From: Gentiana macrophylla | Taxonomy: Eukaryota > Streptophyta > Magnoliopsida > Gentianales > Gentianaceae | Assembly (NCBI GenBank): GCA_026214975.1 | Contig: CM047810.1 | Location: forward strand, 35,513,318 to 35,577,317 | Direction: 5' to 3' | Length of the DNA: 64,000 bases | In this document: positions 11,697 to 24,600 of the stretch, in pieces | Numbering within the stretch: position 1 is the stretch's first letter | How the letters are laid out: each line of letters opens with the position of its first letter | Made by a program: the position numbers and the translations under genes | Notes under the pieces: generated by a model | Told to the model about the DNA's origin: nothing | Databases searched by the model: none | What the model saw: the letters and a program-made list of their open reading frames with translations, nothing else

Positions 11697-12747
11697 TTAT
11701 TCAGATAATTCAAAAACTACAAAACAAATTCCACCAAGTGAAAAGAAAGACATTGTTTGCGAAGGCATTATTATTACACGAGACACTTTAGCGAGAAATA
11801 AACACGACCTAACCAGCAGCGAGAACAAAAAGCCCGAACCAACCATAAATGCGACACAACATGCCCAACCTACACAACAAAACAAATGACTCAATTGGTT
11901 TCACCGGCCTCGATGGGGAGGAACCTCCAGGCAAATCATAAGGCAAGCGATCGAAAACTAGATGGCGAATGGGAAGATAATGTCTTGGGGAAGCGGTACA
12001 CCAGCCAAGAGAGTGCAAGGTAAAGAGATCAACTAGGTGAATGGCATGGGGCATCAAAAATTTCTCCTCGGCCTTGCAAAGCAGTATTGCCCGATGAATG
12101 AGAACACCCCAATCGATAACCATGCCAACCCTAATGGCGTACATGAGCAACAACTCATCATCAGTGATCTCAGAGAAATTGGTGGTAGGAAACACCCGAG
12201 AGTTGATGAAGTGTTTCCACGCCCTCATATCGATTGACAAGTCGTAAGCATTGAAATCATGGTCGACCTTTGATCTTGAGGAGTAGTAAGCGGTGGCTTC
12301 AAGCGACTGTAATCGGCCTGCTCATAGCATTGAGATTCCATGCCTCCTCATAATGGCTATAAGAAAGCGCTGGTCTTGCGGGATGGAGAAAGCATAATTG
12401 ATAGCCACGAGGTTGAAGGAACAATGATTCACGATGGGTAAAATATTGATGGCTTCCAAAAATTCACGCACCAAAGAGATGTTAATGCGGCCCACGTGGA
12501 GCCAAGGCAGAATCATCTCCAACCACCCCACTCTATGCATATCTCCGAGTAGTCCTCGAGCTTGAGATGTTGAGGCCTTTCTCTATCTGAATAGGTGAGT
12601 GAATGTAGTTTTAGAGGTAATGGGTACGAGCAATTTCAGACCCGTAGTCAATGATGCATGGTGGTGATCCTGGAAGATTGGATTATGGGGAGAGAGAGTA
12701 AGGGGAATCAAGAGGTGAACATGATGGTGAGGAGAAGAGGAAGACAT
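11697..12747 (-). pseudogene. Putative plant transposon protein of element Y
   Basis: The reading begins at the ATG at 12747 (MSSSSPHHHVHLL), runs through 12540-12322 (REFLEAINILPIVNHCSF, IPQD) and continues in another frame from 12240. There AWKHFINSRVFPTTNFSEIT, DDELLLMYAIRVG and IDWGVLIHRAI resemble the plant-specific transposon protein domain found in gypsy-associated ORFs (basic W..FI...L.PT....E.T followed by LLL.AI..G..I..G..I). At least two frame shifts break it. It has no polymerase or protease motif, signal peptide or clear membrane anchor. Its role in the element is not known. Family assignment is from pattern recall and should be tested with a profile search. Confidence 0.5.
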
Positions 12748-13626
12748 GATGAAAGTGAGGGTAAAGTGTGACAAAGGAAGTAAAGAAGAAGGAGGTTTTA
12801 TAAGATGAGACGGGTAGGGTTTATGGGAAAGAGGAAAGAAGGGATATAAATAGGGGAAGAGGGATTCAAAATTTCAGTCGGCCAAGCAAGAATTTGATGG
12901 CGTAAACCGGAACAAGACCGGCGTACGCCGGGTCTGGAAAAGGCTGCCCTAGATTCACGGGAAACAGAGTGCAGATTGAGCAGGGTTAGGTCATCTGGCG
13001 GGAACCAAAGATATTCGGCGTGAGACGGAAAATTCCCGTGTAAGCGGATATCTGGACAAGCGTCTTGAGTGTGTGTACCGGCGCAAACCGTGAACTCTAC
13101 TGGCGCACACTAGATTAGCGCATAACATAAACAAGTGAAGACGATCAAAAACGAGCCAACAAAGTGCAAAACCACAAAACAATGAGCTAAGAGCAGGTGT
13201 GCATCTCAATGATAGGCAAGAACATGCTCAACCATTGAATTAACCACCAACAACACAAGAGAACGTAGTAGGACAAAATCTAGTCTGACAATTGACAATC
13301 AAACAGTGTTTCCAATCGTAGCAACACACCAAATTACCAACACACACTAAGTTTGCAACAAAATAAAAGAAAAGACCAGGCCACATGCAGCCGTCAAAAC
13401 AAACAAAACATAGTTTTAGTGAACAACAAGAACAGACTTAAACATCGGGCTTTGACTCAAAATCATATATGCTCTGTCTCGAGCGAGCATCCTTGAGCAT
13501 AACATCACCCGTACCCACTATGCTCATCGCCAGGCAAAACTCATCGGGTTCACTTAAACCCGACTCCTTGGAAATCTAGTGCATGGGGAATGTTAAACAA
13601 GCCCGAGCAGTCGAAAAGTATGGCGT
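12748..13626. other. Upstream internal region of element Y, no gene seen
   Basis: Non-coding by inspection. It has GC-rich patches such as CGGCGTACGCCGG (12922-12934), containing the palindrome GGCGTACGCC. It ends where the LTR of the next element begins. Confidence 0.35.
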
Positions 13627-15328
13627 TGATAGCGGTCAAAATATACCCGTAAAAGTCATCAACATTTTCCTTAAATCGAGCCTAATAATATATATTTTAT
13701 ATTAAATCACATGTTTATATTTATTATTTTATGTTATGTGATTTATAAAATATAATTTAGTATTTATCCGTTTTATTATTTAAATATGATTTATTTTGGG
13801 ATAATTATTTATTTTGTAGATTGAGATAATTTTTGGAGGATAATTATAAATGGAAGAATTAAACTACTAGATAAATCCAAGCAAATACGGATGCATTGAA
13901 TATAAAGATCGGATAAGCACGGAAAAGAGGAGTAAAGCAAGACAAAAGCCGGCAAGCCAATCCAAAGGAGTTGGCGCCGACATAGAGACAGCAATGCAAG
14001 AAGGGGCGCATTTTGTGCCCTTATCCTAAGATTAGCAGGGAATTATCTAATGTGTTTTCAAACTCCTTTTGGATTTAGGAAAACTATTTCAGTTAGTTTA
14101 GGCTCATCCTATGTAAATTTCTCTCTATATATGTACATACACACGCCCTGATGCACACACCACATTACACACAATTTATAATAAAATCGTCAGTTTGGCT
14201 CAGGCGATTTTTACAAGTTCTTCAATTATGTAAGTTCTTGTATTTATTTTCTCTTAGTTTTATAATTAATTCCCCAATTATTATTTATCGTTTGAGATTG
14301 TTATTTCTTAGTTAAATGATGTAGATCTGGGATTACGGCGTGAGGCGGTGGGGATTCCTAAATCATAAGGATCCACGTACTTACGTCTGGGTTTTGTGAT
14401 CTATGTATGCTTTTATTTTGTTTAATAATCGTGTTTCTAGTAGGTATATATAATTACTTCATGAGCTTCTATTTTATCCGATAAGTATGAAAGCGCTAAG
14501 ATTTAGTTTTTAGCCGAGTCGATCTAGCCACGTCTTTATGGTGTGATTGTCCATTTAGAATCTCTTATCTTAGTAGGTATGGCTACGACTCGTTGCTCGT
14601 ATGATTTAATTAAAACGTGTAGTGAGGAAATACCAATATAGTGCTCCTCGGTCGGCTCATGAATTGATCTTTCGAGACTTTCAGTGAGATCTAGATCTAT
14701 GTTATATTAGGGAATTACGCTTTTTGATTATCGTAAATCGTAGATTAACATGATACCTAAAAAGTTAGTGTGAATGGGGCGGAGGCGATCGATCACTTAG
14801 GAAATGCCTTTGAACAAAGGAATGTTGCCTAGGTGAGGAATACGGTTAATATCGGCATCCACTAGTTTTGTAAGCATGCAAGTCATATGAGATGGAGGCC
14901 TAAAAAGCGAAGTCACGTGATGTAGCATAGGGATCTGGATGACCTACCCGGAGCTAGATCTAGTTTAGGGGATGACTCCCATAGCCAATATAAAAGAAAT
15001 ACGAATCGGATTAATAGTTAGTGAGTCTAGTTAATTATATATAATCTCTAGATCCAGACGATAATGTAATAATTGGGGAGGTTAATTATGTTGTATTTGT
15101 TTGAGTTGTGTTGAGTCGTGTCAATTTATCTTTTCTTGTTCTTTGTTGGTCATAGACCGATTTTATGTGCTTGCCATGCTTAATTAATTATTTATAGAAT
15201 AACCCACAATTTGGTTCCTTGTGGGATCGAGCCTTGATTATTATATGGCTATCTACGATGGACTAGTCCTCTTGCTAGTATTAGTTTTGGTGGTCAAGTA
15301 TTTTAATTTAACTTGATCTCGTGCATCA
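13627..15328 (+). repeat. 5' LTR of LARD-like element
   Basis: It starts TGATAGCGGTC and ends GTGCATCA, 1702 bp, with TGAT/ATCA termini. A TATA-like CTATATAT lies at 14125-14132 within a segment of short tandem dinucleotides. It pairs with 18415-19805. Confidence 0.8.
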
Positions 15329-15333
15329 ATTTT

Positions 15334-15351
15334 TGGCGCCGTTGCCGAGGA
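15334..15351 (+). other. Primer-binding site, tRNA-Asp type
   Basis: TGGCGCCGTTGCCGAGGA lies 5 bases after the LTR. It matches the well-known tRNA-Asp-complementary site of Athila and related gypsy elements (TGGCGCCGTTGCCGGGGA) at all but one position. Confidence 0.85.
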
Positions 15352-18300
15352 ACCAACGGTCAATTATATAAATAATTATTAGTCATGTCAAGTTTTATGT
15401 TTCGAAGTTTTTTTTTTTTTACGTTTTGAGTCATTACGGCTGGTGATAGTCCTCGAAAAAAAAAAAAAAAAAAGAGAGAGAGGTGATGTGGGTTTCACAC
15501 CGTGGTGTGATTTTTCACACCATGTGATTCTCATGCCATGATTTTTCTTTTATTTGGTCATTTTGTATACATTATTTCCGTTTGTGATGCAGTAGGGTGG
15601 CGGTGGCATGGATAATCATGCTGACCGTTAGGATACTAACATTTGTATGTTCTTTCCTCAGCAAGCCAGGTAAACTAATTATTCCACCGAATATTGTTCG
15701 AGAAAAAAAAATGTCGACCAATCAATCTTACTGCGACAAAGAGTGAAGTCAAAGTCACCGTAAAACCACGCCCGATATGGCCGGATAAGCGACGTTAATA
15801 GAAGAATGAAAAGGAAGAGACAAGAGAAGTGAAGGCAAAGAAATTCGATCTTTTTGAAGGTATACATGCTAGCATTCCGATTGTTATTTCGATACGATTC
15901 TAGCTCAAGTTAGGTCGACTCCGATTACCTACCATCCTTTCCCTCACCTCTCGAGTACCCAAATCGATTACGATCCTGAGTGCAGGTTCAACAATAAACC
16001 CATAGTACCACCGCCTAAAGCGGAGGACTTACGGGATCGAGCCGTTTACTTCCAAAATTAGGAGATCTGGAGCTTTTATCGTTGGCGTAGTCTTAGATGG
16101 GAAGAGAGTGGGTTAGCATTGATTGATTCGGGTCGAGTCTCAATATAGTTCCACGTAAGCGTTTGCGAAAGGATAGGAGTCTACGGTAATGAACAACCAC
16201 GATGGACATTCGCTTTGGTGATGGTCTTACGTACCGTGCGTCTTGGAGCCTTAAACTTCATGACTATAGGAATGGAAGGCTTAGCTTTTTAGTTGACATA
16301 GTCGTGATGGATGTGGAGGAGGATCTCAGCGCCCACTAAGGCTTGGGGCGATCATTTATGGCGACCTCGAAGGCAAGAAGTAGACATGGAGAAATTTGAG
16401 CTCACACTGTTCGATGCAAGGGCTCAGATGTTCATACCATTCTTAGACCCCGATTCCTGCTCCCGCCGAGCATTTCAGTTGTTATGGTTCATGGTGCGGG
16501 TGAGACTTCTCTAACTATTAGCCAAGAAGATATGGATAGGGTTGACGCTGCCCCGAGAAATGGCGAATCAGAATTCCTGTGTATCTTACAAAAGGATAAG
16601 GACGCTCAATCCCAGCGTATAGAACCGGCAGACACTTCAATGCTTTTAGCAGACGAGGTAGAAGCCGTGTTTGGACTCGCTGAGGATCGGGAAAGCTTAC
16701 AGTTAAAAGATAGACGGAGAAGGGTGAAAAAGCGAACTCGTAGATTTTGATCTCGAAGATCGCTAGTTTGAGCGAAGGCGAGGTGGGAACTGTTTAGATA
16801 GTAAGGGCATTGCATTTTCTTAGGACTTGCCCCAAAGGAAAAGCGCGAGTCATAAGGCAAATCTCAGTAAAGGCCGACCGGGTGAAGATCTGGAAGGCTA
16901 AGGACAATCATTGAGAGGAATAATAATATTTGGAAAGTCGAAGTGAATACTATAAATTGAACTACTTACATCTCTTAGGTTTTTAGTAGTATTTTTGGAT
17001 TTTTAGGTTTTCTTTTCTAGTCAAATAAAAGTAAAGTTAAAACAATTGAGGTTTTTTTTTAATTTTTGCCGTGTTCCGATGACCATGGGATTAAGGATGT
17101 GCAAAAGTATTTTTACTCGACTCGTTATAGCGTGAAGTGAAGTTTCATAGGCATGTCTACATCGAGTCTGTTATTTGTTTTCCAAATCGCAAAGGTTGTC
17201 TTGAGAACCGAGTTGGGATTAATTCTATTGTTTGAAAATGATTATTATTTTTATGGTGTGTTGTAACAAATTTGGAGCTGTGTTGAAGACTTATTTTGCG
17301 GCGATGGAACTTAAGTGTTCGATCTCGGTTTGCTTATATTTCTCGGCGTGCTTGGACTACTCCGATATTACGCTTTTTACTCGAGAACCGTTTCCAGAGC
17401 TAAGTCTTTTCTTAAATTCTCATTTTTTTCTTTGTCATTGGGGACAATGACATGTTTAAAGTGGGGGTAGGAGACTTAGCTATGATGAGCTACAATTAAA
17501 AATCAAAAGCGGTATAATAGAAATTTTTTGAATAAATGTCATATTATTTGTCTCGTACCCTTAGAATTGTGAGTTCCTAGCTAAGAATTGATAGGAAAAG
17601 AACCATGTTACATGACTACGTGATCATTTTATACTTATGTGAATGTAAATTTAAGGATATTCTTGCCGTTTGTTGCAAATAGTTATTTATTATTCGATAC
17701 TCCATCTTTGAATCGAGTTTTACGCATAAATTGTAATAACTAAAGAAATTATGTGTACATTGCATAGATGATTGGTTATCTGAGACTTAGTGTCTATATT
17801 TATCTCTTGATGTATTCTATCTTCTAGCCATTTAAAGCGGAGTAATAAGCTTGAGATTTATACGTGTTTTAACAAAATGTTAAACAACTTTGGGCTTGTA
17901 ATAACATTACCAAAGTAGCCTCGCTTGTGGTAATATTCATGCTATTGACCAATCCATGAAAGGAGATTTTTGCAATGCATATTTTACTTTTAAAGCAAGT
18001 TTCTTCCTTGAGATGTGTTAATGCTTGAAATTATGAAAATGAAAAATTCTACTTTTAAGAGGCTTGAGTATATTTTCTCGGTCTCCAAGTCAAAAACCTC
18101 TTAGATAACGCTCTTGCTTATTGCATCATGTCTTTACCCACGAGGCTTAAGAAGTGGGAATCTTGATGTTGGTAGGTTGAGATTGCGAAGTTAGCATAAA
18201 CTCTAATCTTTCCACGAATATATAAAACTGAATGCACATGCACACATCACTTCGGTTCATAGAGTGTAGGGGATAATGGATACCTTATGAGCATGATTGG

Positions 18301-18391
18301 TATGAGTTGACTCGAGTTTCTTGCGTAAGTATGATTTGACCATGGAAAATGTTTTCTTGAAATGACTTATTGATGCTTTGTTAAGGACGAT
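15352..18391 (+). other. Internal region of LARD-like element, no recognisable protein
   Basis: Only short ORFs occur, for example 16311-16514 and 16484-16750 (67 and 88 codons, overlapping, different frames), and neither shows a retroelement motif. A T run near 15409, an A run near 15458 and a hairpin module at 17433 are the visible landmarks. It may hold an eroded gag, but I cannot show it. Confidence 0.5.
17433..17474 (+). other. Perfect hairpin plus internal polypurine tract
   Basis: TGTCATTG (17433-17440) pairs perfectly with CAATGACA (17445-17452) around the loop GGGA. It is followed by TTTAAAGTGGGGGTAGGAG. This is the best preserved of three copies of this module in the window. Confidence 0.65.
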
Positions 18392-18393
18392 CA

Positions 18394-18414
18394 AAGTCTA
18401 AGTGGGGGAGTAGT
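18394..18414 (+). other. Polypurine tract of LARD-like element
   Basis: AAGTCTAAGTGGGGGAGTAGT immediately precedes the 3' LTR start TGATGACGG. Confidence 0.75.
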
Positions 18415-19805
18415 TGATGACGGTCAAAATATACCCGTAAAAGTCATCAACATTTTCCTTAAATCGAGCCTAATAATATATATTTTATATTAAATCACAT
18501 GTTTATATTTATTATTTTATGTTATGTGATTTATAAAATATAATTTAGTATTTATCCGTTTTATTATTTAAATATGATTTATTTTGGGATAATTATTTAT
18601 TTTGTAGATTGAGATAATTTTGGAGGATAATTATAAATGGAAGAATTAAACTACAAGATAAATCCAACAAAATACGGATGCATTGAAGATAAAGATCGAG
18701 ATAAGCACGGAAAAGAGTAGTAAAAACAAGACAAAAGCCGGCAAGCCAATCCAAAGGTTGGCGCCGACATAGAGACAGCATGCAGAAGGGGCGCATTTTG
18801 TGCCCTTATCCTAAGATTAGCAGGGAATTATCTAATGTGTTTTCAAACTCCTTTTGGATTTAGGAAAACTATTTGATTAGTTTAGGCTTATCTATGTAAA
18901 TTTCTCTCTATATATTTGTACATACACTGCATACAATGCACACACCACATTACACACAATTTATAATAAAATCGTTAGTTTGGCTCGAGGCGGTTTTTAC
19001 AAGTTCTTCAATTATGTAAGTTCTTGTATTTATTTTCTCTTAGTTTTATAATTAATTCCCCAATTATTATTTATCCTTTGAGATTGTTATTTCTTAGTTA
19101 AATGATGTAGATCTGGGATTACGATGTGAGGCGGTGGGGATTCCTAAATCTATCGGGATCACGTGCCCACGTCTGGGTTTTGTGATCTATGTATGATTTT
19201 ATTTTGTTTAATAATCGTGTTTCTAGTAGGTATATATAATTACTTCATGAGCTTCTATTTTATCCGATAAGTATAGAAAATGCTAAGATTTAGTTTTTAG
19301 CGAGTCGAGTCTAGCCACGTCTTTATGGTGTGATTATCCATTTAGAATCTCTTATCTTAGTAGGTATGGCTACGACTCGTTGCTCGTATGATTTAATTAA
19401 AGCGTGTAGTGAGGAAATACCAATATAGTGCTCTTAGGTCGGCTCATGAATTGATCTTTTGGGACTTTAGTGAGATTTAGATACATGTTATATTAGGGAA
19501 TTGCCTTTTTGATTATCGTAAATCGTAGATTAACATGATACCTAAAAAGTTAGTGTTAATGGGGCGGAGGCGTCGATCACTTAGGAAATGCCTTTGAACA
19601 AAGGAATGTTGCCTAGGTGAGGAATCACAGTTAATATCGGCATCCACTAGTTTTGTAAGTGTACCAGTCATATGAGATGGAGGCCTAAAAAGCGAAGTCA
19701 TGTGATGTAGCATAGTGATCTGGATGGCCTACCGGGCTAGATCTAGTTTGGGGATGACTCCGTAGCCAATATAAAAGAAATCGAATCGGATTAATAGTTA
19801 GTGAG
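18415..19805 (+). repeat. 3' LTR of LARD-like element, truncated
   Basis: It aligns with 13627 to about 15020 with very high identity and then stops at GTTAGTGAG, where Sirevirus LTR sequence (GAAAAGGCTTTGG) begins. The missing distal part was not found elsewhere in the window. Confidence 0.8.
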
Positions 19806-21473
19806 GAAAAGGCTTTGGTTAAGTTTAGAGGGGGAGTGAATAAACTTAACACTTAAAACTTTTTCTTAAAGGAGTTAACAAATTACTTGCAACTTGATCT
19901 GCGATACTTGATGGTCTGCTTTGAGACTTGATAACTCTTTGATAAGCGATAGTCTCTTGATGATTCGATTCTTTGAATTTGTGCGTGAAATATATCAAAG
20001 TTAAGCCTTAATACTTGTTGTTAAATATGATACTAAGTATTAGATACTCATTAGTGCAAGTGTGTGATTTGATTGCTAGATTCGATAGGTTGATGTGTGT
20101 AATAAACTAAGTGCGAGTAAATCTTTGAAAGTAAATAGCCAGATTTTATAGTGGTTCAGGTGGTGTAATCACATCGAGTCCACTCTTCTCTGTGATGTTG
20201 GAGGAAATTCACTAGAGATCTTTGATATAGCTTTTACAAAGATTCTAAGGTTGTTTGTCCTTCACCAATAACTATGGCTTCTAAGCTGGCCAGGAGCAGG
20301 TAGGATTCTTTGCTCCTTAGTCTTCCACTTGGTCCTTGAAGGGTAGGATTGCCTCTTCACGGCTCCACCACAAACAACGATCTTTCACACCCAGCGGATG
20401 CTTCTTTTGTCTTGGCGGAGTTCTTTATGAAATAAAGATTGAATCAAGTAAATGATTGATTCGGCGGCTTGATTAGGATGATGTAATCGGCGACTTGCGA
20501 TCTTCAAGTGTGTAGTCTTGATGCGGCTTGAATCTGAGAATGCACTTGAAGAAATTCACTAGATCGGCTGACTTTATGCTCGACAAGTTCGGCGGTGTGT
20601 TTTATTTCGGTATTATCACTTAAAGTTTATCCAAATTTCATCATCTTTTACGAGTTGAAAGTCTTCTATTTATAGGCAGAATGCATGTGACTTGTATTTG
20701 AATTTCAAATGTAACCGTTCCTTGTTTTGTCCCATCGATTTGCATTACATCACTATTCATAGGGTGACCTTTGTCGAAATTCCTTTTTGTGATCTGATCT
20801 GTCCACCACTGACTTGTGTCCATTGGATAAAGTCTGAATCATCCCAGCGTTCTTTTAATCTAACCAGCGATTTGTTTGATCAAATCGGTAGTTAGTTATG
20901 TCTTATCCATGTAATCTTCAAAAATAATCTTGAATTAATCGAGGTATATATCGGCGAGTTCATCGATCTGTGAAGTACCAATCGATCTGTTGATCATCAT
21001 ATTTACATGTATAAAATATGATCACGGTGATTTCTTTTATCTAACTTTTATTTGTGAAGTTAGATTACACCATTTAATTATAACTAAGTTCCAAACATCA
21101 TCCAACTTATGGAACTTAGACCTTACACAAGGTATATGTAATCGATTTAGGTCATCACAGGACTTGCCTAAATTACGATTCCATATCCTTGACTTTAATT
21201 ACTAAGTTTGATCCACTTAGCCTACATGGCGAGTTTGAACCCTCGGCCTTGATCTTGATCTTGGAGTTCAAGACTAGTCTCTTGACCTATCTACCCTCTT
21301 GACCTGGACCGATCTGTGATACAAGTCGGTGACCATTCTGATGCTTGTTTGATCAAACCTATTTATGAATCAAACTCTAATAAACCTATACATTTGATCT
21401 AGACATCTTTTTGCCTTTGCACTATAACGACTAGTATGGCACTCATCATCAAAACTAAAAAATAAGTCCAACA
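19806..21473 (-). repeat. 3' LTR of Sirevirus-like element 1
   Basis: About 1668 bp. The inner end is ...GTCCAACA at 21473. The outer end begins GAAAAGGCTTTGG without the expected TGTTGGTCCCTT. A minus-strand TATA box (CTATTTATAG on the plus strand) lies at 20666-20675. It matches 31783-33468 closely. Confidence 0.85.
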
Positions 21474-21490
21474 ATTTCCCCCTTTTTGGT
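21474..21490 (-). other. Polypurine tract of element 1
   Basis: The minus strand reads CCAAAAAGGGGGAAAT immediately before the LTR start TGTTGGACTTATT. Confidence 0.75.
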
Positions 21491-21634
21491 GATGATGCCA
21501 CTACCCTCACTGTCGACAAAGCAAAAGATATAAAACAAAAAAGCAGAACAAATTCGATCAATTCTCATTATAATCATTGTTCGATTATTACAAACTAGAT
21601 GCATCAAAGATAAAGAATGATAAGTATCTTTGAT

Positions 21635-24600
21635 CTATTGTCTCTTCTCTCTTTCTTGTCTAGCCTTCTCGGCTTGTTCTTGATAGGCTCACGATTTGTT
21701 CTATCATATCCCTCATCCATTCATTTTCAATCGATTGTAAAATCAATGTAGGGATTGACTTGCTTCCACCAGTTCCATGCTTGAGGAGGATAAGGTTTAT
21801 CGATTCACTCTGAAACCAAACTTCATATCTGATTCTTTAAACTCTTCAAGTGAATCCTTTGCTTTTGTGATAGGCAAGTTCCTATCACCTCTGCCACTTC
21901 TTCCACTTCTTCCACCTCTGCTCATGCTTTGCCATTGCGCCTTAAGGCTTTAACCCTTGCTTCCCAAAATTTCAATCCCAAGAAAGAGTTAAGACCTTCA
22001 TGAAACCCCATGTCATGATAAGGTCTCCTCTGTGTTGTAATACTCTTTCTTGTCTTGTCTAAGAAGATCATCGATAAGTTGAACTCTGCCGGTGCGAGTT
22101 GCACAAAGCATTGGTTTCATCGATCCATCTCTTACGTGCAAAGAGTCTTGCGACCTCCTTTCTTTGCGGTGATTAGCCCTCTTCCCCCTTAGTGACATCA
22201 TCAACAAAAGCGGGATATAAGGCCATGAATACCCTCACTGTGATACTATCACTCTATTCAATTGACCTTCCATAGTTCGATTCTAGTATCAATAGCGGTG
22301 ATCTGGATTGCAATGTCTCCTCGATCTGTTGATCCTTTCGGTAAGTTTGGGATCGAGCAAAGCGAGTTGTTGTGCGGCCACGAGGCTCGATGGGTTCGGT
22401 GTAGCGACAAGTTTGTCAAGTTTACGATGGATGGAAATAAGTTGGTCTTTGAAACTTATCTTTCAAAGTATTCCCTTGCTTGATTCCTCTTACATCAAGC
22501 ATCATATCATTAATGACATTTTGAGTGGATGCAAAATTTGAAGCAAGCTGTGTCGTCGGCCATTATGCATTTTCATTTACCATCTTCATCGATTCTTCAA
22601 ATCTACTGTTCTTGCTGTCGATTGAGTTCTTAAGCTGTTGCATATCATTTACGGCGATTCTTAACTCATTGAAAACTTCAGCGGCACTCCATGGTCATTC
22701 TACTATCGGTAGAGTCCATCAGTGAGCTCCTCAACTCTATATTGTGCTGTTGTCTGCTGCGATGACCATTGCCTTACTCATATCTCTCCCGGCGAGGGGG
22801 TCCTTCCTCAACCATAGCACCAAGAATATCTTCCATGGCCCGATCTTGTGCGAGTTCTTGACGACTTTTTCTTCTCAAAAATTTGAAACTCTTCATCACT
22901 TTGTAGTCATAGTCCGGCCAATTGTTCTTCTTGATTAACAACGACGACTGCGACTATCCTTCCCTCTGATGGCCTTGGCCCCAAGCGGGCTCCACTTCTG
23001 GCGACCTCTTCAACAACGGGGTTTCCTCCAAGCCCAAATCGAGTTCCAACCTTTGTCAGTCTTTGTTTGAGACTCGGCGACTGTACCTCTGTTCCAACTT
23101 TGTGTGCGAGTCTTTGTTTGTGTCCCGACAACTTTGTACCTCCTCTTCAACTCTCTGTGGATTGAATGTAGCCTCATTATCCACTTGAAACCTTCGGCAT
23201 GACCAATCTTGTGTGGATGATGGCGATTTTAGTAAGAATGCCTTCAAAGTCAAATCCATCTTGATATTCAATAGATTCTTCAGGCGGCACTTGGTTCACT
23301 GAAATCGGTGGCCTTTTCTCCATCAAATCCTCACTCTGTTCGACTTCAGGTTTGTGCGGTGGGCTCTACAACATGGAATGTACTTGGTTCATCGGCCGAC
23401 CTACCCGGCCTTTCGAGTAATACCTTCATTGATCAATGCCTCCAAATCATCCATGGTGAGATCCTGTAGATCCTCATCCATCTCTCGATCTCTTGGCCCT
23501 CGGCGAACTTACGATATCGATGGTGGCTGTTGTGCGGGTTGTTCTATGATTCTTGCGGTCCCCTTTGGTTTGTCCTGGTCGGAGGAAATCTCCTCTAGAA
23601 TCGATGATGAGGAAGAATCATCATCTCCATCTCTTGGATCCACTAAACTTGATACCTTCTTCCTTACATTTGCTCATCAAGCGGATCCATCAATCTTGAT
23701 TGCGGCAAGCTTGTATCAATCGAGATCCAGCAAGTTCTCCACTCCCGAGTTTTTCAAAAGCCCATTCTTCAATATCATCATTGGTTCGGCCAGTGGCTTT
23801 TGTCTCTTGTAGAAACCAAACTTCCACTTTGAAAATAGTCGACAATTTGCTTGAAGTTTGGGATCTACATACTCTTCTTTTTTCTTTCTTTGTTTCACAT
23901 GCCTTTCAAATGGCATAAAGGATCTCTGGGAGCATCTCGATGCACCTTGTTGACCTCAAAGGTTCCAACAAGTAAGTTCATAGTTTCTTCAACAGATGTT
24001 TGAAAGTCGGTGGGTTCTTTGAGATTGTACATTTGTGCCTACTACTTCCATCATACCACACTTGGTTCCCACGACTTACATGCTCATCGGCGAGGTTAGC
24101 GACGACTGCTCTTCCCCACGAGTTCTTGCCACACTTGCGGGGTCTTCAACCAAGTCTTCAATTACTTTTCAACTACCACAGCGAGTTCGGGTTCGGTGGT
24201 TTCTTTGTGGTTCTTGATGAATACTCTGGCCGAGGCTCGAGTCGATGAAGCTGCTGTATATCTTCAACAACAGTTAGCTCAACAACAACTTGTCTAGCAT
24301 CGATGGACTTGACACCCTCTTGGGTGAGAGTCGATAATCACTACAGGCGGAATGATAGTTAAGGGCTCGGCCTCAACGACCTCTTCTTCCTCTTCTCTGA
24401 TGCCTCTTCTTGGGCTCTCTGTGCCTCCAAGTTTTTTAGTTCTTTTCCTTTGCCATGCTTTTTCTTTTTGGCAATCTCCTTCATCCTCTTGGAGAGGGTT
24501 CATCATCATCTTTTCTCAACCACAGTGAATTTTCTCTTTCTACTAGGCTTCCTTATCTGTTGTTCCCTCAAAATTTCAACAGCGATTCTTCTTGCGACAA

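Larger units (their letters stand above)
8346..13626 (-). mobile_element. Athila-like element Y, truncated at its 5' side
   Basis: In minus-strand order: an unassigned upstream region (13626-12748), an ORF related to plant transposon proteins (12747-11697), a hairpin and polypurine module (11341-11318), about 1.4 kb of non-coding DNA with an ATT microsatellite, a terminal polypurine tract (9945-9925) and a 3' LTR (9924-8346). No 5' LTR or PBS is present; another LTR element begins at 13627. Confidence 0.55.
13627..19805 (+). mobile_element. Non-autonomous large LTR element (LARD-like)
   Basis: Two closely similar LTRs (13627-15328, and 18415-19805 truncated) flank a 3.1-kb internal region with a tRNA-Asp-type PBS and a polypurine tract but no recognisable gag or pol. 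The first about 140 bp of the LTRs are almost identical and the rest differ mainly by small indels, so the insertion looks young. The 3' LTR lacks its last roughly 310 bp, where a Sirevirus LTR abuts. Mobilisation would need proteins from an Athila-like partner; this is inferred from the PBS. Confidence 0.75.

Noticed and set aside
16311..16750. Two overlapping short ORFs as genes of the LARD-like element
   Set aside because: No gag or other retroelement motif; overlapping different frames without support.
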